Under the pieces are notes generated by a model. That model made no database searches. It was given only the letters and a program-made list of their open reading frames with translations, and was not told where the DNA came from. From Polytrichum commune (lineage: Eukaryota > Streptophyta > Polytrichopsida > Polytrichales > Polytrichaceae), in NCBI GenBank assembly GCA_950295325.1, contig OX485806.1, positions 19,964,001-20,028,000 of the forward strand: a stretch of 64,000 bases of DNA, read 5' to 3'. A program made the position numbers and the translations under genes. Shown here one piece after another: positions 1-10,646 of this stretch (position 1 is the first letter of the stretch; the number at the start of each line of letters is the position of its first letter).

Positions 1-850
1 CACCCATGGTATGGACTATAAATGTAATTTGAACATTATGTTTCTGCCACATGTCAGAATATGGGACGTACACGTCATTAACCTGTACTATACATAGAAT
101 GACATGTGTTAAATTTCTCAGTCATTATTTAGTACTAACTATCAGCACATTCGGGTTTGAGCATACGCGTGGCGTTCATGCCGTTAATAGCGATGCCATG
201 TCATCCTTATGATTTGTCCATGAGCCACGTAATAATGTCGCTACGTATAATCAGGCGATGTTCTGGTTTCCATGTTGACTGCATTAGAGTCATAGATTAG
301 TCATTCATTACATAATTCCATGTGACATGTCTAATAAGTATTTGTTGCCTTGAAATCAGCTACCACGCTCGGGGAAAGTATGACTATATTGGACTGTTAA
401 TAGTTATTTAATAGTCTTGTAGTTGGTTAGTGCTTGAAACGTGTCCAATATGTCTTATGACGTGGCAATTAAACGACTCAACTCATCTCATTTGCTACTC
501 AGAGGAGTAAGGCTTTCTGGGTCACTCTCAGTCATTAATCTGGCTATCTAGTCATAAATTACTCGTTCCTTAAATATTTTTGGGTCATCACTGGTTCACA
601 TCCACATGTATGTTAATAACACGTAATTCCATACATACAATAACTGAGTGAATCAATACATACAATAAACGCCACTTGCCTCATCCAAATGCCTTATACA
701 TGTCCACTTACACATTGCAATATACTTGCACATAGCAACATTTTTGCAGTATCATTTGCCAATGCTACCTCCTTCGCAGTATCAAGATAGGGGAGCACTA
801 ACCTACTCTGCATCCATAACTCTATACATATGAACTATGTCCAAATAGTC
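1..850. other. Left subterminal region of the CACTA element, no gene
   Basis: This is AT-rich non-coding DNA with repeated short words on both strands. CACGTCATTA occurs near 66 and GACGTGGCA near 460, alongside several GTCATTA-type words (about 118, 300, 530). The same words recur at the right end of the element (14,760-15,670). In this superfamily, arrays of subterminal motifs are binding sites for the TNPA-type protein. That is the likely role here, inferred from position. Confidence 0.6.
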
Positions 851-1144
851 CTAGGCCTTCAAATGCTTATGACACCATAACACGCTGCCACCTATTGCAT
901 CTTTTACAAAAAACTGATCCCCTTCCGCATGTGGATGCATGAGAGGGGCATCACCTACTTGAACATGTGTAACATCAACCTTGTAGTAAAATTCTGGAAT
1001 AGGTTTGAAATGAAATTTATCAATCCCCCATACTCCACTAATTGCTCCAGATGCCACTATCTGGTGTGGTCTCTTGAAATTCAGCATTTTTACAACCTGT
1101 CCTATACTCAACTGCCCCAACCCAACATCCACAACATCCACCAA
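851..1144 (-). CDS. C-terminal exon of the CACTA TNPA-like protein
   Basis: This is a 97-codon exon with an acceptor (AACAG) just upstream at 1,145-1,149 and a TAG stop at 851-853. Its pattern (GQVVKMLNFKRPHQIVASG, then a Val-rich stretch, then DAIGGSVLWC) matches the C-terminal domain that follows Transposase_24-type regions in plant CACTA accessory proteins. There the usual form is a Leu-rich start, a motif like NQIVG or SVAKG, and a closing DAVG..V.W. It is the last exon of the minus-strand gene of the element. I judged the family by pattern, not by a search. Confidence 0.6.
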   Translation of the reverse strand: MVDVVDVGLGQLSIGQVVKMLNFKRPHQIVASGAISGVWGIDKFHFKPIPEFYYKVDVTHVQVGDAPLMHPHAEGDQFFVKDAIGGSVLWCHKHLKA

Positions 1145-1288
1145 CTGTTATATATATTGAACAAAAAGGTTCATCCAAAAGCACCACCGCTCAACTACCA
1201 ACATGTGTACCAACTTGGAAATTGTGTAACATATCCACATGCCAAGTTGACAACCTATAAACAAATCACATAATAACTAAAGACTAAC

Positions 1289-1643
1289 CTGGTGCACATT
1301 GGGCCCTTCATTCTGTGCCTTTTCCTTTGTCTTCACCGTCCTTCTTTGAAGCTCCTTCTGCACACAAACCCAAAGTGCAATAATTAGTCAATTTTATGTG
1401 AGTGGTGGTGAGGGGACATTGCACAATGTGAACCAGTAGCTCACAAATCCCCTCACCTGCCAACTTAGAATTGCATGACACATGGATGTTTGAAACTTTC
1501 ATCTTCGAGCTCCGGGTTGTTCTCCCAACCGCAGGTACATTTCCACAATGATCCCCAACTCCCTGTTTGTTATCAGATAACACACTACGAAATTGGTTGT
1601 TGAGTAGCAACATTATGGAAGAGAAAGAAGCAAGATAGAGCAC
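1289..1643 (-). pseudogene. Penultimate exons of the TNPA-like gene, frame partly unresolved
   Basis: The lower piece (1,357-1,289) is a clean 23-codon exon between an acceptor (TGCAG) and a donor (GTTAGT). It is rich in Lys, Arg and Glu (KELQRRTVKTKEKAQ) and joins the last exon in phase 0. The upper piece (about 1,643-1,457) ends at a good donor (GTGAGG). The only long open frame through it ends in phase 1, which does not fit the next exon. Either there is a small indel or a further splice choice is missed. Low complexity and lack of recognised motifs limit the call. Confidence 0.4.
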
Positions 1644-1659
1644 ATAACGACATCAAACA

Positions 1660-3833
1660 ACTCCGGAGAGGAAGAGGAAGAATGCCGAGGAAGAATGCCG
1701 AAGAAGAACACCGAAAAGAGCTCTCCGAAGGTCGTCCACGGTAATAGGGTCCACTTCCACGGCTTTACACACCTTACGCGCGGTTATAGGTCCTATTACC
1801 CACGGCAATGGGTACCCAGCGGGTTAGCAAAGGAAAACTTAGAATTTAGGAAGGAGGACTATTATATAAGGATGAAAGGACTTATGTAAGAGGTATATAA
1901 GGGTATATAGGGTTATTAGGAAGTATGAATTACATTCTATTAGCATAGTATGTAAGATTTTGAGGATGAATGAATATCCAAGGAAGCATGATTATGGAAT
2001 AGGTAGAATGTAGGATTTTTAGGAAGCACGATTATGGAATATATGGGAAATTTAGATATTAAACTCAAGGAGACATTATGAAGACATTAAGGGGAATATA
2101 GGAATATGGTACATTCTACTATCATGATCATTAATCAATCAACATGAAGATTTGATTGATCTCCAAAAAGAATTTAGAATGTAGCCACAACAAGGAGTTA
2201 GGGAAATCTTGGAATTATGAACATTAAGGTGATGAAACGGTTGTAACCGTTTAGGATAGGAATCATCTACATATATCAAAGATAGTAAGTATCTAGGAAG
2301 TGGAAGTTAACAACCACTTAGTATAGATTTTGGATAGGAAGAAAAGACTATATAAGGGAAGCATTTTAGGAGACTTATACCTCATTTTCTACACAACGAA
2401 GTTATCTTAAATTTGAGTGTCAAGAATCACTTGAAGCTTTTGTAACTCTCCTCTCGAGGAACTTTTGCAATACACTTATCTTTTCTACAATATGAGTGAT
2501 CTCTCTTACCTCTCCCTCTCAATTTGAACTACGAGTCGTCAATGGTACTTTGTAGCTTAAGTGATTGAGCAACCGAGAGTAGAGTAAATTGAGTAGACTC
2601 TTTTGAGAAAGAACTCAAAAGATAGTGTGAGGGTGAGAACAAAGCGCTCAAGACAATTTGGAGAATCAATGGAACTTTGAGAGAGATTGATATGAGAAAG
2701 CAATTGTCAATTTATACAACTTGAGTAAAGGAAGCACGATTATCTCTCAAAGCGGAACTTATTATTGATCTCCTCAAAAGGGAATTATAAATATACATGT
2801 GATTGAATGATTGAAGAATTATATGCATGTTATGATTTAAGCAAAATCACTTAACGATTGCAACTCCTTCAAAAGAGGAGGAGCTTATTATTGAAAACTA
2901 TATAATTGACTTATAAGTATTATACATATCATTCTACATATTGATTGTTGAACTTATGATTGACAAGAATAATGAAGACATTAATTCATATCAAAGTTTG
3001 AATACATATGAATGAAGTAATATTGATATAAGATAATCTACTTACTACAATTGTTATTGAAGCTTCTTACTTGAAAATTCTTTGTGAGTTGTTGGATGTC
3101 ATTACAATTTGAAGGATTATCTATTCAAAAGAAGATCTCTCTCTCTCTTGAGCAAAACTCAAAAGAGATAGGTTTATCTTCTCGTCATCAAGAAACACTT
3201 TGTAGGAAAAGTGCTTCTTCTCTTAAGATACTTTGTGAGTTGTTGGATGTCATTAACAATCAAAGAGGAGTTCTTTCTCTTAAATAAACCTCAAGAGAGT
3301 TATAATTATTCTTGTCATTAAAACACTTTGAATGTTAAACGTGACATTGCAAAACAAACAATGATGTGTTCACGAAATTATAACTACTATATGCATACAT
3401 GTCAAGTTACAATATTATAAGTAGTAACACTTGAATTTAAAAAGGAAGACTCAAGAATATTAAATCTTCTTCATCATTATAAGATTACTATCATTTGTGT
3501 GATTAATGTTTATGGACTACTAACATTAAGGATTCATACAATTTATTAAACACTATATTATTATCAAGGATATTGTTACATCTCTTGAAGCTTTCTTTAA
3601 ATCTAATGGTTCTTATTATCAATGATGCCTTACATTGAGAGTAAGAATTAAGATAATGAGATTGTGTTCACTCCAATAATTATATTCATATCATAAGGAG
3701 AAGAGAGGGATTATTAATTCGAGACCGAACATATTAATGAGGCACGGTAGTTCTCAAGCGAATATAAATTTACGTGATGTCTCACCGTGAGTCTTCTTGA
3801 GCTAAATTGCAAGGGAACGACCCACGGGGTGCA
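1660..3833. mobile_element. AT-rich insertion block, possible solo LTR nested in the CACTA element
   Basis: This 2.2-kb block has no coding potential and differs in composition from its surroundings. It separates two parts of one minus-strand gene. It contains a promoter-like ACTATATAAGGG near 2,346-2,357, followed by a pyrimidine-rich leader, as in the U3/R part of a retrotransposon LTR. A 25-bp word (from CTTTGTGAG to GTCATTA) recurs at 3,080-3,104 and 3,231-3,255. I could not find unambiguous TG...CA ends with a 5-bp duplication. A 7-bp direct repeat (ACATCAA) lies near both edges (about 1,649 and 3,842). The boundaries are approximate. Confidence 0.35.
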
Positions 3834-4455
3834 TCATTGGTGAACATCAAGACTACCCAATAGTTGTTCAAGAAGAGGCCACAACTGCTTTGTCAAGTAA
3901 TTGTTATCATCAGCAAGGGTTGTCATGTTCTCCACATAGAATGCAGGCGGGATAATGATGTTCGCAACCGGATTGCACTCCACCAAAGCTTCCATGTGGT
4001 CAATGATCAAAGTATTCCCCTCATTCCACTCTGGCCATTGCCCCCACACTTTGGACAAGGGTTTTTTCCATTTTGACACCCCAATGTTCTCAACAACTTC
4101 TTCACATTCCTTTGCTGCCCAACAGAACAATGGTTTGTGGGTATCCAAGTTTGTAAACTTTCGCATGATCACGGCCAGTACATCATCCATGTTTGCACTA
4201 CTCTTGATGCCCCAAAATGCAACTCTGAAGTTTTTAAAGCATTTGTCTATGAACTCTAAAAGACATGGCCTAAACACAATCCGTCGTGTCTTTGACCTAC
4301 TAGTCATTCGGATAGAGGTGTTAGGATTAGGCTCTGACAACATACTGCAATCTAAAAGCATGCCATGGACATTAAAAATCACTAATTTGGGAGGAAAGTG
4401 GGTACCAATCCTCTCGATGTCGCTGCTCACCTGGTCACTTGGATGAACCTCTTGA
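3834..4455 (-). CDS. FCP1/NIF-type HAD phosphatase-like domain, catalytic residues lost
   Basis: The exon reads in the order of an FCP1-homology (CTD-phosphatase-like) domain. There is a hydrophobic strand with the motif-I position (KLVIFNVHGMLLD), then an Arg-Pro segment with FIDKCFKNFRVAFWG. Next comes LFCWAAKECEE, then a Lys-rich KWKKPLSKVW, and then NTLIIDHMEALVECNP with a closing IIPPAFY. In active members motif I is DLDGT-like and the last motif is LLLDDS. Here both motif-I Asp positions are replaced (Asn, His) and the second Asp of the last motif is His. It should therefore be a non-catalytic, binding-type domain. It lies between the G-rich/coiled-coil part and the C-terminal domain of the CACTA accessory gene. 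The frame from the upstream exon shifts near a poly-A run around 4,490, so either a splice or an indel is involved. Confidence 0.65.
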
Positions 4456-4468
4456 CTGGCACTAGCAC

Positions 4469-5234
4469 CTACTCTGGTAGGAGAATTGTGCTTTTTTTCT
4501 TCCTTGCTTTTCTAGGAGTAAGTCTTTTCCCTGGTGAGACATTCCCACTTGTCCGCTTTCTACCATCTGCATTCCCCGAACCTCCACTCCCACCTTCCTC
4601 ACTCACTGGTTTTGCACCCCCCTCACCTGCACTCGCCACTACCTTGCACCCACTTCCTGCATCCTTTCCACAAAAAATTCCCCCTTCCAACCCTAAACCT
4701 GCTTGGGAAGGAGTGGACTCTCCAACTGGTGCAGCTACAATGCCCCCACCTCCTAAACTACTACCCTCAATAAGTCCACCTCCGGGACTACCATGGCCCT
4801 CTATGACACCTCCCTTACTAACATGGCTCTTGCTACCACCCTCTACACTTACACCAACCCCCATCACAGCCTCCCCAGTCACGTTAGCCACATCAATGGC
4901 ATCTTCGGTACTTACCACCTTGTGGCCATTCTTGCCAGGGGTGTCACCCTCACTACCTGCCCTTGAATTCAACATAGGATCTAAACTAGGCATATGAGAG
5001 TTAGTGTTTTGAGCTGTAGGGGTTGTGGGCTCAAATACCGTCCCTTGGTTACCTAGTTTCTCCATCATAATGGAGACCATAGATGTCAGGTTAGTGAGGA
5101 CCAGGGTGTTTTGGTGTAGAGCCTGCTGGTTTGTCTGGGAAGTGTGCAAAACCTCGGATAGATGTTCCTTAAATTCTGCGTGCGTACTTTCTAATGCACT
5201 TATCCGTGTTGCCATCCTTCCAGAGACAGCTTGC
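4469..5234 (-). CDS. Middle exon of the TNPA-like gene: short coiled coil plus Gly/Ser-rich linker
   Basis: The exon starts after an acceptor near 5,235. It first encodes a heptad-like segment (ISALESTHAEFKEHLSEVL and the next 40 residues), suggesting self-association. About 130 residues rich in Gly, Ser and Val follow, and it ends with a basic tract (RKARKKKS) that could be a nuclear signal. The frame ends in TAG at 4,469-4,471. Because the following FCP1-like exon is in another frame, either an intron or a one-base change in the poly-A run near 4,490 must lie between. The Pro-rich reading on the plus strand is a shadow of the Gly-rich coding. Confidence 0.45.
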
Positions 5235-5580
5235 TGTGCACATAATAAACATGGCTTTTTATTAGTATGGCAGAGAATATGCGATGTACAAACTAAAGCA
5301 CAAATCAAAAATCCATAACACATGATTAGCTAATTCTTCTCACAAATACAATTGACTACAATGGAACTAAAAAACGATTACAATATAACTGTAATCTATC
5401 TTAACCCTCAACAGAAAAATTACTGAAATATAATTTTAATACGACTACAATATAACTGGACAATGACTCTAATAAATCTGCAATTGTATTACTACATAAC
5501 TATACCATGACTACAACCTGATGTCAAATAATTATTATATACCATGGATCAGACTACATTTAACAAAAAAAAAAACTTAC

Positions 5581-5664
5581 TGATGTACAAGCTCCAGTCT
5601 GCTCGGACTCCTGATAATCCTCTGCAATCTCAGTAATCCCTGGGCTCCTTTGCCTTTTTTTCCG
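5581..5664 (-). CDS. Small basic/acidic exon of the TNPA-like gene
   Basis: It is flanked by a good acceptor (TTTGACAG) and donor (GTAAGT). It encodes a short basic run followed by an acidic stretch (ITEIAEDYQESEQTG). Nothing more specific can be said. It links the Transposase_24-like exon to the coiled-coil exon. Confidence 0.4.
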
Positions 5665-5758
5665 CTGTCAAAGCAAGGCATCTTAGTCAATTACTATAAA
5701 TATGAAATAAAATAAAATAAACTGCATTTACAAGCTATGGAGTTTAGTACGGACTTAC

Positions 5759-6568
5759 CAATTGAGCTTCTTTTCCAGCCTTTCCAGCCCTTCCAACATT
5801 CGATGTGTTCCTCACATTTTTCCTTGCTTTAGCCATCATCTGGGTCTTTTGCTCTGTCTCAGGGTTCGTCCAATACTCACATAACCGTGCCCATTGATCA
5901 GGTTCAATAAAAACAGGGCATTCTTTTTTCCCGGACATGTACCAACCTTTCATTTTAGACCTCTCTATTTTCATCTGTCTTTTCACAGCATTTTTGAAGC
6001 CCAAGTCTGATAGATTATGTTCCAAGTACTCAAATTCATTGTCTATGGCGGACCTAAGCTTCTCTACAGAGCTAGGATGCTGCAACTTCCACTTTAATAT
6101 GCTAACATCCAATATCCTAGGAACCAAGCTGCGGAGCGCCTCATCAAACGCATTTTTACCCTCGCACCCGGCATCTATGCCACCACCCACTTTCACTCTC
6201 AATGTGTGTGGTTTTTGCCCTCCTGATCGCCTCAATTCCACTTTAGTTTCTACCTCCTTCCTAGCAGCTCTCCTTAAGGCTCTTGCTTCACTCTCTGGCC
6301 GTGCCTTACCGATGTTTTGGGTGCCCTGTTCCATAGGTGGTGGCTGAGGAATCCACGGGCCTGGGTATTGTTGTCCCATCATCCACGGCATATGTTGTCC
6401 CATCAGCCAAGGGCCTTGTTGCCCCATCACAACAGGAGGAGGATCCATGACTTGCCCCATTGCTCCAGATGGTCGTTGCATGTGTTGTTGCATCACTCCA
6501 GGTTGCATCCATGGCCATTGAGGCTGGGTGCACGTTGGCGTCGAGGTGTTCACTTGGTGTACTCCAAC
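5759..6568 (-). CDS. TNPA-like accessory protein, Transposase_24 (Ptta/En/Spm) type domain
   Basis: This 270-codon exon lies between an acceptor (GTCTAG) and a donor (GTAAGT). The first third is a Met/Gln/Pro-rich low-complexity segment (GVMQQHMQRP, MGQQGPWLMGQ). A basic stretch follows, then a domain with the hallmarks of plant CACTA accessory proteins: spaced Trp, a Cys-Pro-Val segment (KKECPVFIEPDQWARLCEYW), and a final run of Lys/Arg/Asn (KARKNVRNTS). In the family this part ends in W..L..YW.....+..+..KN..NR. The protein is thought to bind the subterminal repeats. The exon sits centrally in the minus-strand gene. Confidence 0.6.
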
Positions 6569-6666
6569 CTAGACCCATCACACCAATATCAATTAGTAAG
6601 CTAAAATATACAAACCCAGCCTTGAGGTACTCTGCCAATTAAATGGGCAGAAAGATTACAACTTAC

Positions 6667-6776
6667 TTTTTTGGCAGGTGACCTGATTATTTGTCTTCCT
6701 CGAGTCTTCTTTGTTGCACTGGAGCCAGCCAAATCGTCCATGCCCTCATGGACTGACTCGTTGTCCTCATCAGTTT
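6667..6776 (-). CDS. Upstream acidic/basic exon of the TNPA-like gene
   Basis: The exon lies between ATGCAG and GTAAGT splice signals. It encodes an acidic start (ETDEDNESVHEGMDDL) and a basic end (KKTRGRQIIRSPAKK), a plausible nuclear localisation tract. I recognise no domain. Confidence 0.4.
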
Positions 6777-8099
6777 CTGCATTAGTACAAAATATACAGA
6801 GGATTAAGGCCACACCAGGGCACTCGCCATGGCACATCAACCACACTTAACATTGGAAAACAAGAATATTAAATCAAAGCACTAACTCTAACTTCCCAAA
6901 TTTGATTATACAAACCACCCACATTTATGTTTAGGGTATCTCCTAGAAATTAATCCAACAAATTCCAGACCGCAAAGTAAGTGTTGATGTACCATTATGT
7001 GTCGCTAGAAGTCGTGTTGAAGAGAGAAAGAAAAACATAGGGAAGCTTGTGCGTAACGAATCAAGCATAAGTGTGTTTTCAGCCATGTCAGTATACCTGT
7101 GACTAACCTATGACTAAACTTTGAGTGACTATCCAATGACTAACTTTTGAGAAACCTATGTCTAACCCATGTCTAACCAATGACTAACCAATGACTAACC
7201 ATTGACTACCCATACCCACCTATTTGTTAGCCAGTTAACCCCTTGGTTAGGCAGTTCTTAAGTCCCAAATATTTTGTGGCAAACTCTCTTCCTGGGTATG
7301 ACATGAAGCTTATTGAATTCTTAGCAGTTTGTTAAGCCCCATACAAAGCATGGCAAAAACGTCCACATAAATGTCAGGTACTCTGCACATCGCCTCTCCA
7401 AGATTTCATAAACTATTTCTCTCTATCTAAACTGTTTGTCTGCACAAACTCCTAAACCCCACCCACACAGCAAAACAAATTCTACAATTTATCACAAAGC
7501 TATAAATTATAGCCACTTTGCATGAAACCCAAAGCAAACATCCAGACGTGTACAATGGTTAACTTCCACATATGCCTACCTCCCTAGCATTTCGCCTCCA
7601 TCAGCAAGTTCTTACCTGCATTTTGACACCTGGACTTAACCCTAAACACATACCAAATTTCAAAAATCCCCTCACCCATCACCTTGCACCCAAATCCACT
7701 TACATGCATCTCAACCCTTTTTATGACCCTAAACAAGCAAGTTCACACATTAGTCATATTCCACATCGAAGGCTTTTTAGGAATTAAAAAAACCAGCAAG
7801 CATGAAGACTAATTCAATCTCGGATTACTGTACAGTGGCTAACTTCCACATATGGCTAACTAGAGGAGGAGACTGTACATCTGCACCTTGGCGATGTGTT
7901 TGTAGCCTTAGTTTTTTAAAGCAGAACCAAGAACATCATGCTTGAATCACTTCCATTTCAAGAAATAGACACATAGAAAGTAAATTTGCAAGGCTCCAGT
8001 CTTCTACTACAAAGCACGTAGACCCCCCAATCAGCAGCCCTGCAAAAGTGCATACACTCAAGGGGAGCATCCCAAAACTAGCAAGGACACACTTCACTC
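6777..8099. other. Long intron of the TNPA-like gene, non-coding
   Basis: I see no gene here. The stretch near 7,090-7,210 is made of short repeated words (variants of TGACTAACC), the same TGACTA word found throughout the element. The rest is C- and A-rich filler leading into the 193-bp tandem array. Confidence 0.4.
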
Positions 8100-8880
8100 A
8101 CTCCCCATTCCCACCCTTGCAAGAAACCCTCTACTTGAAAACCATAGATCCATTCCACTTCAACATCCTAAACCAACAATTACCCTAAACCAACAACAGT
8201 GCATACCCTCAACCCCCCTAACCCCTAGCCAGCAAGATCAGTTTTAAATCTCTCCCCTCATCACCCTTATCACTTACAATGAAACCCTCAAGTTCACTCT
8301 ACAGTCAAGCACACTTCAAGCACAACACTACAAAACCAAGATCCATTCGGATTCAACATCCAAACCCCACAATTACCCTAAACCAGCAAGTGTGCATACC
8401 CTCAACCCCCCTAACCCCAAGCCAGCAAGATCACTTTTGAATCTCTCCCTTCATCACCCTTATCACTTACAATGAAACTCTCAAGTTCACTCTACAGTCA
8501 AGCACACTTCAAGCACAACACTACAAAACCAAGATCCATTCGGATTCAACATCCAAACCCCACAATTACCCTAAACCAGCAAGTGTGCATACCCTCAACC
8601 CCCCTAACCCCAAGCCAACAAGATCACTTTTGAATCTCTCCCCTCATCACCCTTATCACTTACAATGAAACCCTCAAGTTCACTCTACAGTCAAGCACAC
8701 TTCAAACACAACACTACAAAACCAAGATCCATTCGGATTCAACATCCAAACCCCACAATTACCCTACACCAGCAAGTGTGCATACCCTCAACCCCCCTAA
8801 CCCCAAGCCAGCAAGATCACTTTTGAATCTCTCCCCTCATCACCCTTATCACTTACAATGAAACCCTGAACTTCCCTCTA
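8100..8880. repeat. 193-bp tandem repeat, about four copies, inside the TNPA-like intron
   Basis: The word GCCAGCAAGATCA recurs at 8,228, 8,421, 8,614 and 8,807, exactly 193 bp apart. Successive copies differ at only a few bases. A more diverged partial copy precedes them (about 8,100-8,227). Each unit contains CCCTAAAC- and CCCCTAACCCC-type words. The array lies in the first large intron of the minus-strand gene. Near-identity and constant period suggest recent unequal exchange. Confidence 0.9.
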
Positions 8881-8985
8881 CAAAGAGTTTGTTTTAATGC
8901 ATCCACAAACCCACAATTACCCTAAAACACTTACACCATTCACTAGAACACAAGCACACCAATTGTTTGGGGTTAGATGACTTAC

Positions 8986-9257
8986 CTGGAATGTAGTCTT
9001 CCTCTGTCTTAGTCTCAGCTGATTCCTCCTCTACTGCCATGTCGTTGTAGGCACGCACTGGAGAGTTCTTCACCACACCTATCCTTGCGCTTCGACGACT
9101 TGGAATGGGATTAGGGTTTGGTGCTTCAACTAGGCGTGGACGAGGGTTTCGGGCACTTTGCAGCTCGCACCTGGCAAGGACCAAGAACTTTGAGTTTCCA
9201 ACGACCCACTTGTTGACAATGCGGCCAGGACATGCACACACTATCCCTCTAAACCAT
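8986..9257 (-). CDS. Possible first coding exon of the TNPA-like gene
   Basis: The open frame ends at a strong donor (CCAG/GTAAGT) and encodes a Pro/Arg-rich segment (PNPNPIPSRRSARIGVV) followed by an acidic tail (VEEESAETKTEEDYIPG). The true start is unclear, since the frame remains open further upstream to 9,505. I recognise no domain. It is placed here because it precedes the acidic exon on the same strand with compatible splice signals. Confidence 0.35.
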
Positions 9258-10646
9258 GCATCTACTAGATAAGAAAGAGATAGGGGAAAAACAACGTCGA
9301 GACGAACTGGGCGCTCCCGAAAGTGATAGGGTTCGAAAAGGTCGTGGGTTTCTGGACGCTCCCGAAAGAGAAGGGGAGAGACGAAATCTCCACCGCCCAG
9401 GTAGGATCTTGGAGTAGGTGGCATGCCAACATGGCCAGCCACGTCTTCACACTTAGGTGTGTGCGTTGGCACCATCCATGGAGGTGGCCCGTAAAAACGA
9501 CACAACTATGTCCTAGTCGACCCATGCAAGTCCAGGAGGTGTCAACATGAAAGCAAGTTGAGGAGGAGTCACTTGGATTTTGGCCGACACTAGGCAAGAA
9601 TGGACATAGCATATTGTTGCGAGTAAACGACACAAACCTGCACTCGTTGCTCATCAACTGGGTATCACATTGGAGCTCACATATAGTTATTGGATGACTT
9701 ACAATGCTCTTGCTGCCTCCTCCACTGGCCTGAACATCGCCTGTATTTCGGCGACACGTTTGTCGCGGGCCATCTCATACTCTCCCTTCACTAGGCCGGC
9801 AACAACTTCTACATTCAAGGTATGTAAGCTCTCCACATTTGTTGCAGCACTATTTAAAGCAAGTTTTATAGGCGACCGCACAGAGTCGATGCTGTAGTCA
9901 CATCCCTTTTCTCTACCTGCCATTTCCTCAGTACACTCAAATTCCCTAGTAAACTACAAAGGTCTCAAACCCACACTTCTTTGATACCTTGGACCTCTAT
10001 TGCTTGAACATCTCTCCTCATGTATTTGACATAGCATTTGGCATTCCCAGTAGACTAAAAAAAGAGTTTAAACAACTACAGCGACATTCATAGCACCCAA
10101 TTGTCACCCATACTTACACACCAAGGTAATGCCCTACTCCACTGCCGTATTGATATGTCTGTATCAGTGTTGGCTACCATGTATGTAACCAGAGTTGGTA
10201 CTGCATTGTTGTAGGTACAGGGTTTAAGATAAACCCGGCAACCCAAAACCCTAGCCCTAACCCCGTACGACTACAGAATCAGTTTATTCTTGTCCACGTC
10301 ATGTAAACAATGACTAAACACCAACTCTAATTAAGGTCAACAATGAGTTGTTAACAACTATAATATTACTCTAACAAATCGTTTGTCAAAGCGACAATAC
10401 ACCCCTAGAAATGACTAATAAACAACTATATACTCTGCAATGATAAATGCGTACACCCTTGCCAAACAACGCATCGTAGAAACTTTTGGAACAATCTGTA
10501 GTCGTATATAAATCCATTTATACTTCAGTTAGGCAGGTAGCCATATGGGTCATAGTTAATTTGGTCAACTGCACACACTATATAGCATGCAAAACTATTT
10601 AGGTGTGTAATTGCTAATAGAAATAATCTATATGATTGCTGTCGGC
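9258..10646. other. Central divergent region of the CACTA element
   Basis: This stretch separates the minus-strand accessory gene from the plus-strand transposase, so it should hold both promoters. I see no certain coding sequence. It contains a pair of short open frames around 9,670-9,920 that lack recognisable motifs, and another ACGT word (CCACGTCATG near 10,300). No clear TATA element could be assigned. Confidence 0.35.

Noticed and set aside
4398-4997. 199-codon Pro-rich frame on the plus strand
   Set aside because: It is the complement of the Gly/Ser-rich minus-strand exon, which has splice context and belongs to the TNPA-like gene.
8160-8830. Interstitial telomere array
   Set aside because: CCCTAAAC words occur only once or twice per 193-bp unit, not as a run.
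8100-8880. CRISPR-like array
   Set aside because: The units are simple tandem copies with no spacer structure, in a eukaryotic nuclear context.
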